Shown: in pieces, positions 50,749 through 58,897 of the stretch
Layout: the number at the start of each line of letters is the position of its first letter
Numbering within the stretch: position 1 is the first letter of the stretch
Assembly: GCA_036555325.1 (NCBI GenBank)
Contig: DATBLQ010000070.1
Span: forward strand, 1 to 59,176
DNA: 59,176 bases
Source of the DNA: DATBLQ01 sp036555325
GTDB lineage: Bacteria; Pseudomonadota; Alphaproteobacteria; Rhizobiales; Aestuariivirgaceae
Direction of reading: 5' to 3'
Position numbers and translations under genes: made by a program
The notes under the pieces: model-generated
Database searches by the model: none
What the model saw: only the letters and a program-made list of their open reading frames with translations
What the model was told of the DNA's origin: nothing

Positions 50749-51708
50749 TCAGAAGAGTGCAATCGGGTTCCAGGGCGACCCGGTCGCACCAGGAAGCCGC
50801 AAAGGCAATCCCACGACCATGAATTCCCAGCGCCCCTCTTCCTCGCAGGCGTTCGCCAACTCTTCCAGGTTCAGGCTGTCAGATACGCACATTCCCATTG
50901 CCGTCAGCTGCAGGGGATGGATGGGGTAAGGCATCTCCTCCACATTGCTGGGCACGGTTTCCCCGTCTCCGTCGGGAAGAAAGGCGGCAATGCGCCGTTC
51001 ATGCATCCAGGGAACGGTATCCACATGCAGTCCCGCCTTGCCCTCGCCGGCAGGCGGGTATTCGTTGCTCCAGGCGCCCAGAGCCAAGCGTCGCGCATGA
51101 TGGCCTGTGCGGAAGACCAAAATGTCACCTTCGGTAAGCCGTACCCCCTCGGACAGCTCGATGTCCTCAAGTTCTTTCCGGGTCACTGCTTCGCCGGGCT
51201 CGAGCCAATTGATGCGACGGTGTCGCGCCGCATCGAGGAGAACTCCGCGACCGACGATACCTGTTGCATAGGCGGTGATGCTGCCCCACTGCGAACCGCG
51301 AGAAGTTAATAACGAGGCCGGCTTGCCGTTATACAGCTGCCCGCGGTAAGCCACGTGATTAAGCGCATCGACATGAGTGTGGCAATCGCCATGGCTGGCC
51401 ATCCCCAAAAAACACATGCCGAATGACAAACCGCTTTTGCTGACCGGAATATCATGCATGAGCGACATGAAATGGACTGCCGGGTTCGGGTTGTCGGGGC
51501 CGGCCGCCTTGTTGATAGGAATGGCCATCGATACCGACCGCCCACTACGAACCAATTCAGCGGCCGCGGCGATTTTCTCCGCTGTGATGTAATTGAGCGT
51601 GCCTCGCTCGTCATCAGGTCCCCAGCGACCCCAGTTCTTCACGGACTCAAAAATTGCATTGAAGTCCGCAAGAGTAACGGGCGCAGGTGGTGTCAGTTTT
51701 CGGCTCAT
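50749..51708 (-). CDS. Cyclase/kynurenine-formamidase-like metal hydrolase
   Basis: The 319-residue protein belongs to the putative cyclase family. HGDCHTHVDALNHV matches the metal-binding HGTHxDxPxH signature, and GDILVFRTGHH and the Glu/His region PYPIHPLQLTAMGM complete the fold. Members hydrolyse amides, lactones or related bonds. GGAGGA precedes the start. It lies between the sugar-binding-protein gene and the SDR in one leftward operon, so a lactone or polyol derivative is more plausible than kynurenine (inference). Confidence 0.85.
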   Translation of the reverse strand: MSRKLTPPAPVTLADFNAIFESVKNWGRWGPDDERGTLNYITAEKIAAAAELVRSGRSVSMAIPINKAAGPDNPNPAVHFMSLMHDIPVSKSGLSFGMCFLGMASHGDCHTHVDALNHVAYRGQLYNGKPASLLTSRGSQWGSITAYATGIVGRGVLLDAARHRRINWLEPGEAVTRKELEDIELSEGVRLTEGDILVFRTGHHARRLALGAWSNEYPPAGEGKAGLHVDTVPWMHERRIAAFLPDGDGETVPSNVEEMPYPIHPLQLTAMGMCVSDSLNLEELANACEEEGRWEFMVVGLPLRLPGATGSPWNPIALF

Positions 51709-51751
51709 CTAGGTCCTCCGACGGAATGGAGTGTGCACCATCGCGCATCCT

Positions 51752-51779
51752 GACCCATGAGCTTTACCGCTCATGGGTC
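51752..51779 (-). other. Intercistronic hairpin after the sugar-binding-protein gene
   Basis: GACCCATGAGC (51752-51762) and GCTCATGGGTC (51769-51779) pair perfectly over 11 bases around a six-base loop. It lies about 30 bases after the binding-protein stop on the transcribed strand. No U-run follows, so it looks more like an mRNA-stabilising or partial-attenuation hairpin than a terminator. Confidence 0.75.
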
Positions 51780-51808
51780 GGATAGGTCGTCGTTCGCAAC
51801 GCGTTTGG

Positions 51809-52843
51809 CTATTTGCCAGCCGTCGCTGCGAGTATGGTGTCCACATTCTCTCCCGTGACGAAGATGAGACCGGAATCGCCGATCGCGGGCAACGGGTTTT
51901 GCAGCCAGTGATCCATATTCAGATTGCGAATGATGTCGTTATGAAACGTGTAGAGATAGAAAACGGCAAAGAAATCCATGGTCTCGTACTTCTCCATGTT
52001 GATCATCTTTACCGTGCCGTCCTTAATGGTGTTGAGGAAGTCACGCCCCGCCTCGTTGGAGGTGATGATGATCTTTCCAGCCTTGCCCGCCTCGGTAACG
52101 GCGCGCACGATTCCGGGCCCGGCCTCCGAGTCGAAGCCCACCATTCCGGTCAGGTTGGGGTGCCCCTGAATGATCGCCGCAGTATTGGCGGCCACCTGTT
52201 CGACATTGGTGCCGGATTCCTCATCGGCCACCACCGTAATTCCAGAGCACTCCTTGGCCAACGCATCGCGCAGGCCCTGGCGCGCCTGAATGAAATTGCT
52301 GGCAGCTAGGAACGAGATGGTGCCGATCTCACCGGTCGTAAGACCGGCGTCGGCATGATAACGGCACTGATATTGGCCATGCTGATAGCCGAGGTTGTAC
52401 CAATTGGTACCCAAATATGTAAGACGCTTCGACATCGGCAGGTCCCCATCCGTGACGACGGTCGGAACTTTTTTGTCGATGCACTTGTCGACTTCGGAGG
52501 CAAGGGCATCATCCCACCCGCCCACAACGATCACGCCAGCTGGGTTCTTGGTGCACTCGGTGTCGACGGTGGCGATGAAAGCGGCCAAGTCCACCGCCGT
52601 CGGTCCGGCGATACGTACTTTCACATTCAGCGCCTTACGCGCCGACTCAAGCCCGGGATAGACCCGCTCCACAAACAACGGCAAATTTGAAGCGTTGCTG
52701 ATCCACACGTACTCCTGCTCGCTGCGGCTCGGGTCCCCAATCGGCACATCAAGCCCGGTTGGGGCTTGCGCCTTAGCGGGTATGCCGATCACAAGTGCCG
52801 TACTGGCAATAGCAGCAAATAGGCAAACCTTCGTTCGTTTCAT
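51809..52843 (-). CDS. Sugar-type (CUT2/RbsB-like) ABC solute-binding protein
   Basis: This 344-residue periplasmic protein has a signal peptide (MKRTKVCLFAAIASTALVIGIPAKAQA, cleavage near AKA-QA). The mature part is a two-lobe type I binding protein: WISNASNLPLFVERVYPGLE, GVIVVGGWDDALASEVDKCI, KKVPTVVTDGDLP, GMVGFDSEAGPGIVRAV and IITSNEAGRDFLNTIKDG. The start has GGAGGGAGGAAA upstream. The ligand is a small sugar or polyol; which one is unknown. The permease and ATPase genes precede it in the operon, an order opposite to the usual binding-protein-first. Confidence 0.88.
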   Translation of the reverse strand: MKRTKVCLFAAIASTALVIGIPAKAQAPTGLDVPIGDPSRSEQEYVWISNASNLPLFVERVYPGLESARKALNVKVRIAGPTAVDLAAFIATVDTECTKNPAGVIVVGGWDDALASEVDKCIDKKVPTVVTDGDLPMSKRLTYLGTNWYNLGYQHGQYQCRYHADAGLTTGEIGTISFLAASNFIQARQGLRDALAKECSGITVVADEESGTNVEQVAANTAAIIQGHPNLTGMVGFDSEAGPGIVRAVTEAGKAGKIIITSNEAGRDFLNTIKDGTVKMINMEKYETMDFFAVFYLYTFHNDIIRNLNMDHWLQNPLPAIGDSGLIFVTGENVDTILAATAGK

Positions 52844-52913
52844 GATTTCCTCCCTCCTGCTCTCCTCTTTGGTGAACCAACCAATTCATTTGAATGGCCC
52901 ACCAGAGTATGTG

Positions 52914-53939
52914 TCAGGTTCGGCTTCGTGCAAACTGGTCCAACCCGACGCTGATGAGAAGCACGATACCGACCACGATAAGCTGCCAAAACGGATTTAT
53001 TCCGGCGATAATCATGGCATTCTGCAAGAGCGCCATGAACAGCACGCCCAGGAATGCACCAAAAATCGTACCCACACCCCCCGACAAGCTCGCGCCGCCA
53101 AGGACGACGGCCGTAATCACCTTGAGCTCCACCCCTTGTCCCGCGAGTACAACCGCCGTGTTCAGGCGTGACGCGAGCAATGCTCCTGCAAGGCCGGCCA
53201 GCAGTCCCATGATCACAAAGAAACTGAACACCGTGCGATCAACATTGATGCCCGACAGCTTTGCCGCCCTGGCGTTACCGCCAATGTAGTAGGCCTGGCG
53301 GAAGTAGCGTGTGCGACCGACCAGGAAAGCAAAAAGCACGACGATGACCGCCATGAACCAAAAAGGTGAATAGATGCCGAGTATCTTCGTTTGACCGAAG
53401 ACCGTGTAACCATTGCCAATGTTGGTGACGCCAGCCCCGGAGACAAGCTGTAGTCCACCGCGGTAGATCGACAGCGTCGCCAGCGTCGCAATAAGCGCAT
53501 TGATCTTGAATTTGGTGACAAGCGTACCGTTGATGACACCAAGCAGCACGCCCCATCCGCACCCAACCAGGAAGGCAGCGAGAGGTGGCAGGCCTAGCTC
53601 CTTGGCCGCAAGACCAGCCATGATGCCGGAGAAGGCAAGAATGCCGCCTATCGAAAGATCGAACATGCCCGCGATCAACAGCACCATCATCCCACATGCC
53701 AGGATGCCGGTCTGTGCAGTATCCAGCAGCACCACTGCTGCATTTGCAGCACGCGGAAAGGTAGTTGGTTCCAGAATCGTCATCAGCGCGATGAGCACAA
53801 AGATGAGGACGATGAGCAGCAGCTGCCGGTCTGTGGCAATACGGAGGAGCAGGGCTTTGCCGCGCGAACGCACCGCACCTTCCCCAGAAGCTACAGCCGG
53901 ACCCGTCGTTGACGGAGTACTTTCACTTCCCATGCTCAA
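52914..53939 (-). CDS. CUT2 sugar ABC permease (RbsC-like)
   Basis: This 341-residue inner-membrane permease has about ten hydrophobic segments and the RbsC features: GMFDLSIGGILAFSGIMAG, GCGWGVLLGVINGTLVTKFKI and YYIGGNARAAKLSGINVDRT. TAVVLGGASLSGGVGTIFGAFLG follows near the C-terminus. It overlaps the ATPase gene by four bases. Confidence 0.92.
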   Translation of the reverse strand: MSMGSESTPSTTGPAVASGEGAVRSRGKALLLRIATDRQLLLIVLIFVLIALMTILEPTTFPRAANAAVVLLDTAQTGILACGMMVLLIAGMFDLSIGGILAFSGIMAGLAAKELGLPPLAAFLVGCGWGVLLGVINGTLVTKFKINALIATLATLSIYRGGLQLVSGAGVTNIGNGYTVFGQTKILGIYSPFWFMAVIVVLFAFLVGRTRYFRQAYYIGGNARAAKLSGINVDRTVFSFFVIMGLLAGLAGALLASRLNTAVVLAGQGVELKVITAVVLGGASLSGGVGTIFGAFLGVLFMALLQNAMIIAGINPFWQLIVVGIVLLISVGLDQFARSRT

Positions 53940-55447
53940 CTGACCCCATTGGCTTTAGGAGCTGCGAGTTCAAGGATGGCTATCTCCGTCGCCTTCTCGG
54001 CATCAAGCTCTCCGGCCACCCGACGCTCCGACATGACCACGATGCGGTGGGCCAGTGCCAGCACCTCGGGAAGATCGGACGACACCACCACGACAGCCAT
54101 GCCTCGGGAAGCCAGATCACGCAAAATCCGGTAGATTTCGGCTTTCGAGCCGACGTCTACTCCGCGTGTTGGCTCATCGACGATCAGGATGCGCGGTCTG
54201 CGGGTCAGCCACTTGGCAAGAAGTACTTTTTGCTGATTTCCACCCGAAAGATAGCGAACCTCGCGATCGATTCCGGGTGTCGCGATGCGCAGCTGGTCGA
54301 CATAGTCTTGACTCGCCTGCTGCATCTCCTTCTTGGACAGAATCCCCGAGTGCGTGTAATCGGAAAGACTCGCGGAAACGACATTGGCAGTGATCGAAAA
54401 ATCGATAAAAAGACCTCCCTCCTTGCGGTCCTCCGGTAGCATCGAGATACCTGCAGCCATCGAGTCGGCTGGACTGCGCGGTCGCAGTTCATGGCCTTCT
54501 ACATGCATGCTTCCGGCCTGAATTGGCCGCGCACCGAAAATTGCCTCGCATACCTCTGTCCGCCCTGAACCGAGCAAACCTGCCAGGCACACAATCTCGC
54601 CATAGCGCACTGAGAACGTAGCCGCGACCACCGGATCCGCCTTAAGCTCCCGAACTTCAAGAGCAATCGGGGCATCCTTGGCAGCGCGGCGCGGATCGGG
54701 CTGGAAAGACAGTTCACGGCCCACCATAAGCGAGATGAGTTCCCGCGGCTTCACAGACGCCGTTGCGCGAACGCCAGTAACGCGGCCGTCCTTCATCACT
54801 GTCACACGATCAGAAATCTCGAAGACTTCGGCCATACGGTGAGAGACATAGACAATCGCGACTCCCTGCCTCGCAAGCCGCCTGATAACTTCGAACAGGT
54901 GACGTCCTTCATTGATAGTGAGCGACGAAGTGGGCTCGTCCAAAATAAGTACTTTCAATTCTCGCGAAAGACTTTTCGCGATCTCGACCATTTGTTGCTG
55001 GCCTGGCGATAGTTGAACGACAGATGTTCGTGGATCGATGTTGACCTCTAGATCGGTCAGAATTCGCCGTGTGGCTTCATACATGGGTGCTCGCTGGATT
55101 ACACCCAGAGCACTGACGGGCTGGTGCCCAGCGAAGACATTCTCCGCAACGCTCAATGCTCCGACAAGGCTGCGTTCCTGATAGACCATTGCGATGCCGG
55201 CGTCTGCAGCACCTTGCTCGTTGAGATTTGTGATGGATACTCCGTCTAGCTCGATTTTGCCGCTGCTTGGCTGATAGACCCCCGCGGCGAGGTGCATCAA
55301 TGTGGACTTCCCAGCGCCATTCTCGCCGATCAGTGCATGCACCTCACCCTTTCGCACCTCGAACGAGACGTCATCCACTGCGCGAACGCCGGGGAACGTC
55401 TTGACAATGTGGTGCATCGCCAATCGAGGCGACTGTTCGGCTGCCAT
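53936..55447 (-). CDS. CUT2 sugar ABC ATPase (RbsA/MglA-like, two nucleotide-binding domains)
   Basis: The 503 residues contain two ABC domains. The first has Walker A GENGAGKSTLMHLAAG, signature LSPGQQQMVEIAKSL and Walker B LILDEPTSSL. The second has a degenerate Walker A (GLLGSGRTEVCEAIFG), as normal for RbsA, with LSGGNQQKVLLAKWL and LIVDEPTRGVDVG. It is the first gene of the leftward sugar operon and is divergent from the CUT1 binding-protein gene across 160 bases. Confidence 0.93.
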   Translation of the reverse strand: MAAEQSPRLAMHHIVKTFPGVRAVDDVSFEVRKGEVHALIGENGAGKSTLMHLAAGVYQPSSGKIELDGVSITNLNEQGAADAGIAMVYQERSLVGALSVAENVFAGHQPVSALGVIQRAPMYEATRRILTDLEVNIDPRTSVVQLSPGQQQMVEIAKSLSRELKVLILDEPTSSLTINEGRHLFEVIRRLARQGVAIVYVSHRMAEVFEISDRVTVMKDGRVTGVRATASVKPRELISLMVGRELSFQPDPRRAAKDAPIALEVRELKADPVVAATFSVRYGEIVCLAGLLGSGRTEVCEAIFGARPIQAGSMHVEGHELRPRSPADSMAAGISMLPEDRKEGGLFIDFSITANVVSASLSDYTHSGILSKKEMQQASQDYVDQLRIATPGIDREVRYLSGGNQQKVLLAKWLTRRPRILIVDEPTRGVDVGSKAEIYRILRDLASRGMAVVVVSSDLPEVLALAHRIVVMSERRVAGELDAEKATEIAILELAAPKANGVS

Positions 55448-55474
55448 GGTGGCGGTCGTCGCTATCGTGGATAA

Positions 55475-55540
55475 CCCCCGACATTAGCCCTTGCACCAAC
55501 AGGTAACATATTCTGACGAGGTGATCGAGACGTTCGGGGG
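55475..55540. promoter_or_regulatory. Spaced inverted repeat between the two divergent ABC importers
   Basis: CCCCCGA (55475-55481) and TCGGGGG (55534-55540) are exact inverted repeats 52 bases apart, in the 160-base promoter gap between the two importer operons. They could be paired half-operators for a shared regulator. No regulator gene is adjacent. Confidence 0.4.
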
Positions 55541-55607
55541 TATTTGACTAAGCCCCTTGTTCGTGATGCGATGCGAGGCAATTGGGTAGCCAGAAAGGGA
55601 GGAGAAA

Positions 55608-57041
55608 GTGCGCACAAGGTCCTTACTCAAGAGTATCGGTGTAGTTGCGCTGATGCAGTTGGGCGGGATAGCCGCAGCGGAAGAAAACGCCGCCACCAAG
55701 GCGATCGAAGCGGCCAAATCTTACTCAGGAACGACGCTCAAGAGCGCCGAGGAAGCTGGCCTCATGGCTATGCTTGGCATGAACATCACCGGCCCGGAAT
55801 GGAAGCAGCTGACGGGTATTGGGCTTAACGTCACTGAGATTCCGTTCGAAGAGCTTTTTCCAAAACAGATGCTCGAGCATAAAGCCGGTAGCGGTGCTTA
55901 TGACGTGCTCACAATCGGCCCCTCCTGGGTGGCCGACATGGTGCGGAACGGCGCGCTGGAACCGCTCGACCCATACATCGAGAAATACGGTGTGAAGGCC
56001 GAGTTCGACGACATTGCCCCCGCTTTCAAGGACTGGATGACTTTCCAGGGCAAAACATATGCGCTCGTCGTCGACGGTGATGTTCATCTTCTTTACTACC
56101 GCAAGGACATTTTCGACGATCCGGCGAACAAAGAGGAGTTCAAGGCAAAATACGGATATGACCTCGCGCCGCCAGCAACATGGAAAGCCTTTGGCGAGGT
56201 TTGCCAGTTCATTACGGATAAATATGCGCCGAAGTTGTATGGCGCCGGCCTGATCAATACCGGCTACATGCACTTCTTCTTCTCGGAGCGCTTCCGCACC
56301 TACGGCGGCAAGTTCTTCGATCCAGAGACGATGAAGGCGACTGTCAATAGCCAGCCGGGAATCGATGCCTTGACCGATATGGTCAATCAGCTCAAGTGTC
56401 AGCCGCCCGGCGCTCAGACCTGGGGGTTTGGCGAAAGCCTGAGCGCGCTGAATTCCGGTGAAATCGCGATGACCATAACGTGGCCACCGGTCGCTCGTTG
56501 GGCCCAGGGTATCAATGCCGATGAGCAAGCGCTGTCCTGGGTCCCCGAAAGCCAGGTCGTGGACAAGGTCGGATACGCCCTGCCTCCCGGCGGCCACCCG
56601 GAATTAGCCTCTGGAATCCTGCTTGCTGTCTCTCCTGACAGTAAGAATAAGGATGCTGCATATCTCTATATTCAGTGGCTGCATTCCAAGCAGGAGAGCT
56701 TGAAGAATGTGATGCGTCCGCTCGGCTTGCGAGACGCGTTCCGAATTTCCCATTACGAAAGCCCGGATTTTCAGAACTTGTGGCCGACGGCGGCAGACTA
56801 CCTGAAAACGCTGCGCCAAGGCGGAGAGCAGGGTTATTCCGATCTCGCAATTCTGGAAACCTACAAATACTGGGATTCGATGGGACGCGCTGTTGTTGCT
56901 GCGATCGGCGGCAAGGATCCGAAAGCCGCTCTCGACGACCTTGCCAAGGAGTGGGATGCCCTAACCGAACAAATCGGCGTTGATCGGCAGAAGGCTGCCT
57001 ATCTTGAGTGGGCAGCAAAACCGAGCGCCTATCGACAGTAA
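55608..57041 (+). CDS. CUT1-type ABC solute-binding protein (family 1)
   Basis: A GTG start after GGGAGGAGA opens a 477-residue extracellular binding protein with a signal peptide (SLLKSIGVVALMQLGGIAAA). FPKQMLEHKAGSGAYDVLTIGPSWVADM, quoted in part as GAYDVLTIGPSWVADM, and YYRKDIFDD show family 1 features; APPATWKAFGEVCQFI and GEIAMTITWPPVARWAQG follow. It delivers a sugar, oligosaccharide or polyol to the two downstream permeases. Ligand specificity is not readable. Confidence 0.9.
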   Translation: MRTRSLLKSIGVVALMQLGGIAAAEENAATKAIEAAKSYSGTTLKSAEEAGLMAMLGMNITGPEWKQLTGIGLNVTEIPFEELFPKQMLEHKAGSGAYDVLTIGPSWVADMVRNGALEPLDPYIEKYGVKAEFDDIAPAFKDWMTFQGKTYALVVDGDVHLLYYRKDIFDDPANKEEFKAKYGYDLAPPATWKAFGEVCQFITDKYAPKLYGAGLINTGYMHFFFSERFRTYGGKFFDPETMKATVNSQPGIDALTDMVNQLKCQPPGAQTWGFGESLSALNSGEIAMTITWPPVARWAQGINADEQALSWVPESQVVDKVGYALPPGGHPELASGILLAVSPDSKNKDAAYLYIQWLHSKQESLKNVMRPLGLRDAFRISHYESPDFQNLWPTAADYLKTLRQGGEQGYSDLAILETYKYWDSMGRAVVAAIGGKDPKAALDDLAKEWDALTEQIGVDRQKAAYLEWAAKPSAYRQ

Positions 57042-57065
57042 AGGAAGGCCTCAATCAACTTCAAT

Positions 57066-57092
57066 GGGGGCGGGCTGTGATACCCCGCCCCC
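57066..57092 (+). other. GC-rich intercistronic hairpin after the CUT1 binding-protein gene
   Basis: GGGGGCGGG (57066-57074) and CCCGCCCCC (57084-57092) pair perfectly over nine bases around a nine-base loop, 25 bases after the binding-protein stop. There is no U-run. Such structures after binding-protein genes commonly protect the upstream mRNA, giving more binding protein than permease. Confidence 0.8.
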
Positions 57093-57122
57093 GATTACGG
57101 CGCCGTTGCAGGCGGGGCAAGC

Positions 57123-58022
57123 GTGGTGTCTTCGAAAATCTCGCACATCAAACCAACCAGGGACACTCCGTCCTTTAAACATATTCTGATAGCGCCTGCC
57201 GTACTCATCATGCTGGTGATGAGTGTCATTCCGCTCGTCTTTGTGATTGTCGTCAGCTTCCAGCGCCTAAGCATGAGCGATCAGATCACGAGCTTCGAGG
57301 GCCTCGTCAACTATTGGCGTATTTTCTCTGATGCTCGCCTGTGGGAAGCGATACTTCACACCCTGACTATCACCTTCGCAGCACTCCCGGTGGAGTTGCT
57401 GCTTGGCTTATTGTTGGCATTTCATTTCGTCGGCGACCGACCGCTCAAGCGCCTCTTCGTAGCGCTCCTGATCATTCCCTCCGTCATCTCTCCGATGGTC
57501 GCGGGCTCCATGTGGCGACTCATGTTCGATGATCGCTATGGGCCCATCAACCAGATAATCGGATGGGTGGCGGGTGAGCATATCTCAATCCTGTGGACGA
57601 TCAACTCGGCGTGGGTCTACCCGGCAATCATTGTTGCCGACGTCTGGCAGTGGACGCCTTTCATGTTCATCATTCTGTTGGCCGCGCTGGCCAATCTCGA
57701 TCGCGAGCAGTTGGATGCTGCTGCCATCGATGGAGCTTCAAGCTGGCGGACATTCGTCGAGATCATCCTGCCAGCCATACGCCCGGTGATGATGATCGCG
57801 ATCCTCATTCGTGGGCTCGATCTTATTCGGATGTTCGATATCGTCTGGCAACTGACGCGAGGTGGCCCTGGGAGCTTGACCGAAACGATCTCCATTTACG
57901 CCTACATCCGCGGATTCCAGGAGTTCGATACGAGCTACATCGCAGCTGTCGTAGTGCTGCTCATGATTCTTTTCTCTGCAATACTTGTTTTCACACTGAA
58001 GAAAATGGAGATCGCCCGATGA
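57123..58022 (+). CDS. CUT1 sugar ABC permease (MalF/UgpA-like)
   Basis: This 299-residue permease starts at GTG 57123 and has six membrane segments (first LIAPAVLIMLVMSVIPLVFV). The EAA loop reads EQLDAAAIDGASSWRTFVEI, contacting the ATPase. LIRGLDLIRMFDIVWQLTRGGPG is the usual MalF-type region. It overlaps the next permease by four bases (ATGA). It follows the binding-protein gene by 81 bases that contain the hairpin. Confidence 0.92.
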   Translation: MVSSKISHIKPTRDTPSFKHILIAPAVLIMLVMSVIPLVFVIVVSFQRLSMSDQITSFEGLVNYWRIFSDARLWEAILHTLTITFAALPVELLLGLLLAFHFVGDRPLKRLFVALLIIPSVISPMVAGSMWRLMFDDRYGPINQIIGWVAGEHISILWTINSAWVYPAIIVADVWQWTPFMFIILLAALANLDREQLDAAAIDGASSWRTFVEIILPAIRPVMMIAILIRGLDLIRMFDIVWQLTRGGPGSLTETISIYAYIRGFQEFDTSYIAAVVVLLMILFSAILVFTLKKMEIAR

Positions 58023-58849
58023 GGCGGCTCGGCGGTTCCTGGGGGCGAAGCGTGATCTGGTATGCGACATCCATTGCGATCGTCGCGGTTTTTCTGTTTC
58101 CCGTATACTGGATCTTTTCCGTGTCGTTGAAAACGCCGCGCGAAATATTCAGGTTTCCGCCAGCGTGGTATCCATCAAGGCCGCAGTTCAACAATTTCTG
58201 GATACTCATTCGGGATGGTGACGTCTGGTCAATTTGGAACAGCTTCGTCCTTGCCTTCTCCAGCACGATGATCGCCATGGTTTTCGGTATTGCCTGTGCC
58301 TACTCCATTGTGCGGTTCAAAACGGGTGGTGAGAATCTCGCCATCTGGATCATCTCCCAGCGCCTGCTCCCGCCAATAGCAGTCGTTTTCCCGATCTTTC
58401 TCATCTACGCGAAGGTGGGTCTTACTGACACCTACCCCGGCCTGATCCTACTCTACACCGCGTTCGCGCTGCCATACGTGATCTGGCTGATGCGCGGATA
58501 CATTCAGGAGGTGCCGATCGCGCTCGAGGAATCCGCACTGGTCGACGGGGCCACCCTATGGCAGCTGCTTTGGCATATCGTCATTCCCCTCACGCGAAAC
58601 GGCATCTTCGCGACCGCGGTATTCGCCTTTATTTTTTCGTGGAACGAGTTCATGTTTGCCCTGGTGCTCACCCGAACCGAAGTGATTACCTATCCAGTCC
58701 AGGTCAGCCAGTATTTTGGCGCCCAATCGACGTTTTGGGCGAAAATATCCGCTATGTCGGTGCTTGGCACTCTGCCAATCTTCTTCGCAGTCGCCGCTTT
58801 TCAGAAGTATCTCGTTCGCGGTATCACCTTTGGCGCCGTAAAGGGATAA
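58019..58849 (+). CDS. CUT1 sugar ABC permease (MalG/UgpE-like)
   Basis: The 276-residue permease from ATG 58019 has six membrane segments, the MalG start region SVSLKTPREIFRFPPAWYP, an EAA loop (ALEESALVDGATLWQLLWHI) and the terminal FFAVAAFQKYLVRGITFGAVKG. No ATPase gene follows in the window; a broken DUF1801 gene lies downstream. The importer must use an ATPase encoded elsewhere or beyond the right edge. Confidence 0.92.
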   Translation: MRRLGGSWGRSVIWYATSIAIVAVFLFPVYWIFSVSLKTPREIFRFPPAWYPSRPQFNNFWILIRDGDVWSIWNSFVLAFSSTMIAMVFGIACAYSIVRFKTGGENLAIWIISQRLLPPIAVVFPIFLIYAKVGLTDTYPGLILLYTAFALPYVIWLMRGYIQEVPIALEESALVDGATLWQLLWHIVIPLTRNGIFATAVFAFIFSWNEFMFALVLTRTEVITYPVQVSQYFGAQSTFWAKISAMSVLGTLPIFFAVAAFQKYLVRGITFGAVKG

Positions 58850-58897
58850 AGAGAACAATCGAGCTGGGGTGACACTCAGAATTTGCGGGTGAACGCA

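Noticed and set aside
55725..56597. 290-codon minus-strand frame opposite the CUT1 binding-protein gene
   Set aside because: Shadow frame; the plus-strand gene has a signal peptide, ribosome-binding site and family features.
57593..58018. Extended N-terminus for the second CUT1 permease
   Set aside because: The extension overlaps the first permease in another frame; ATG 58019 with a four-base overlap gives the normal protein.
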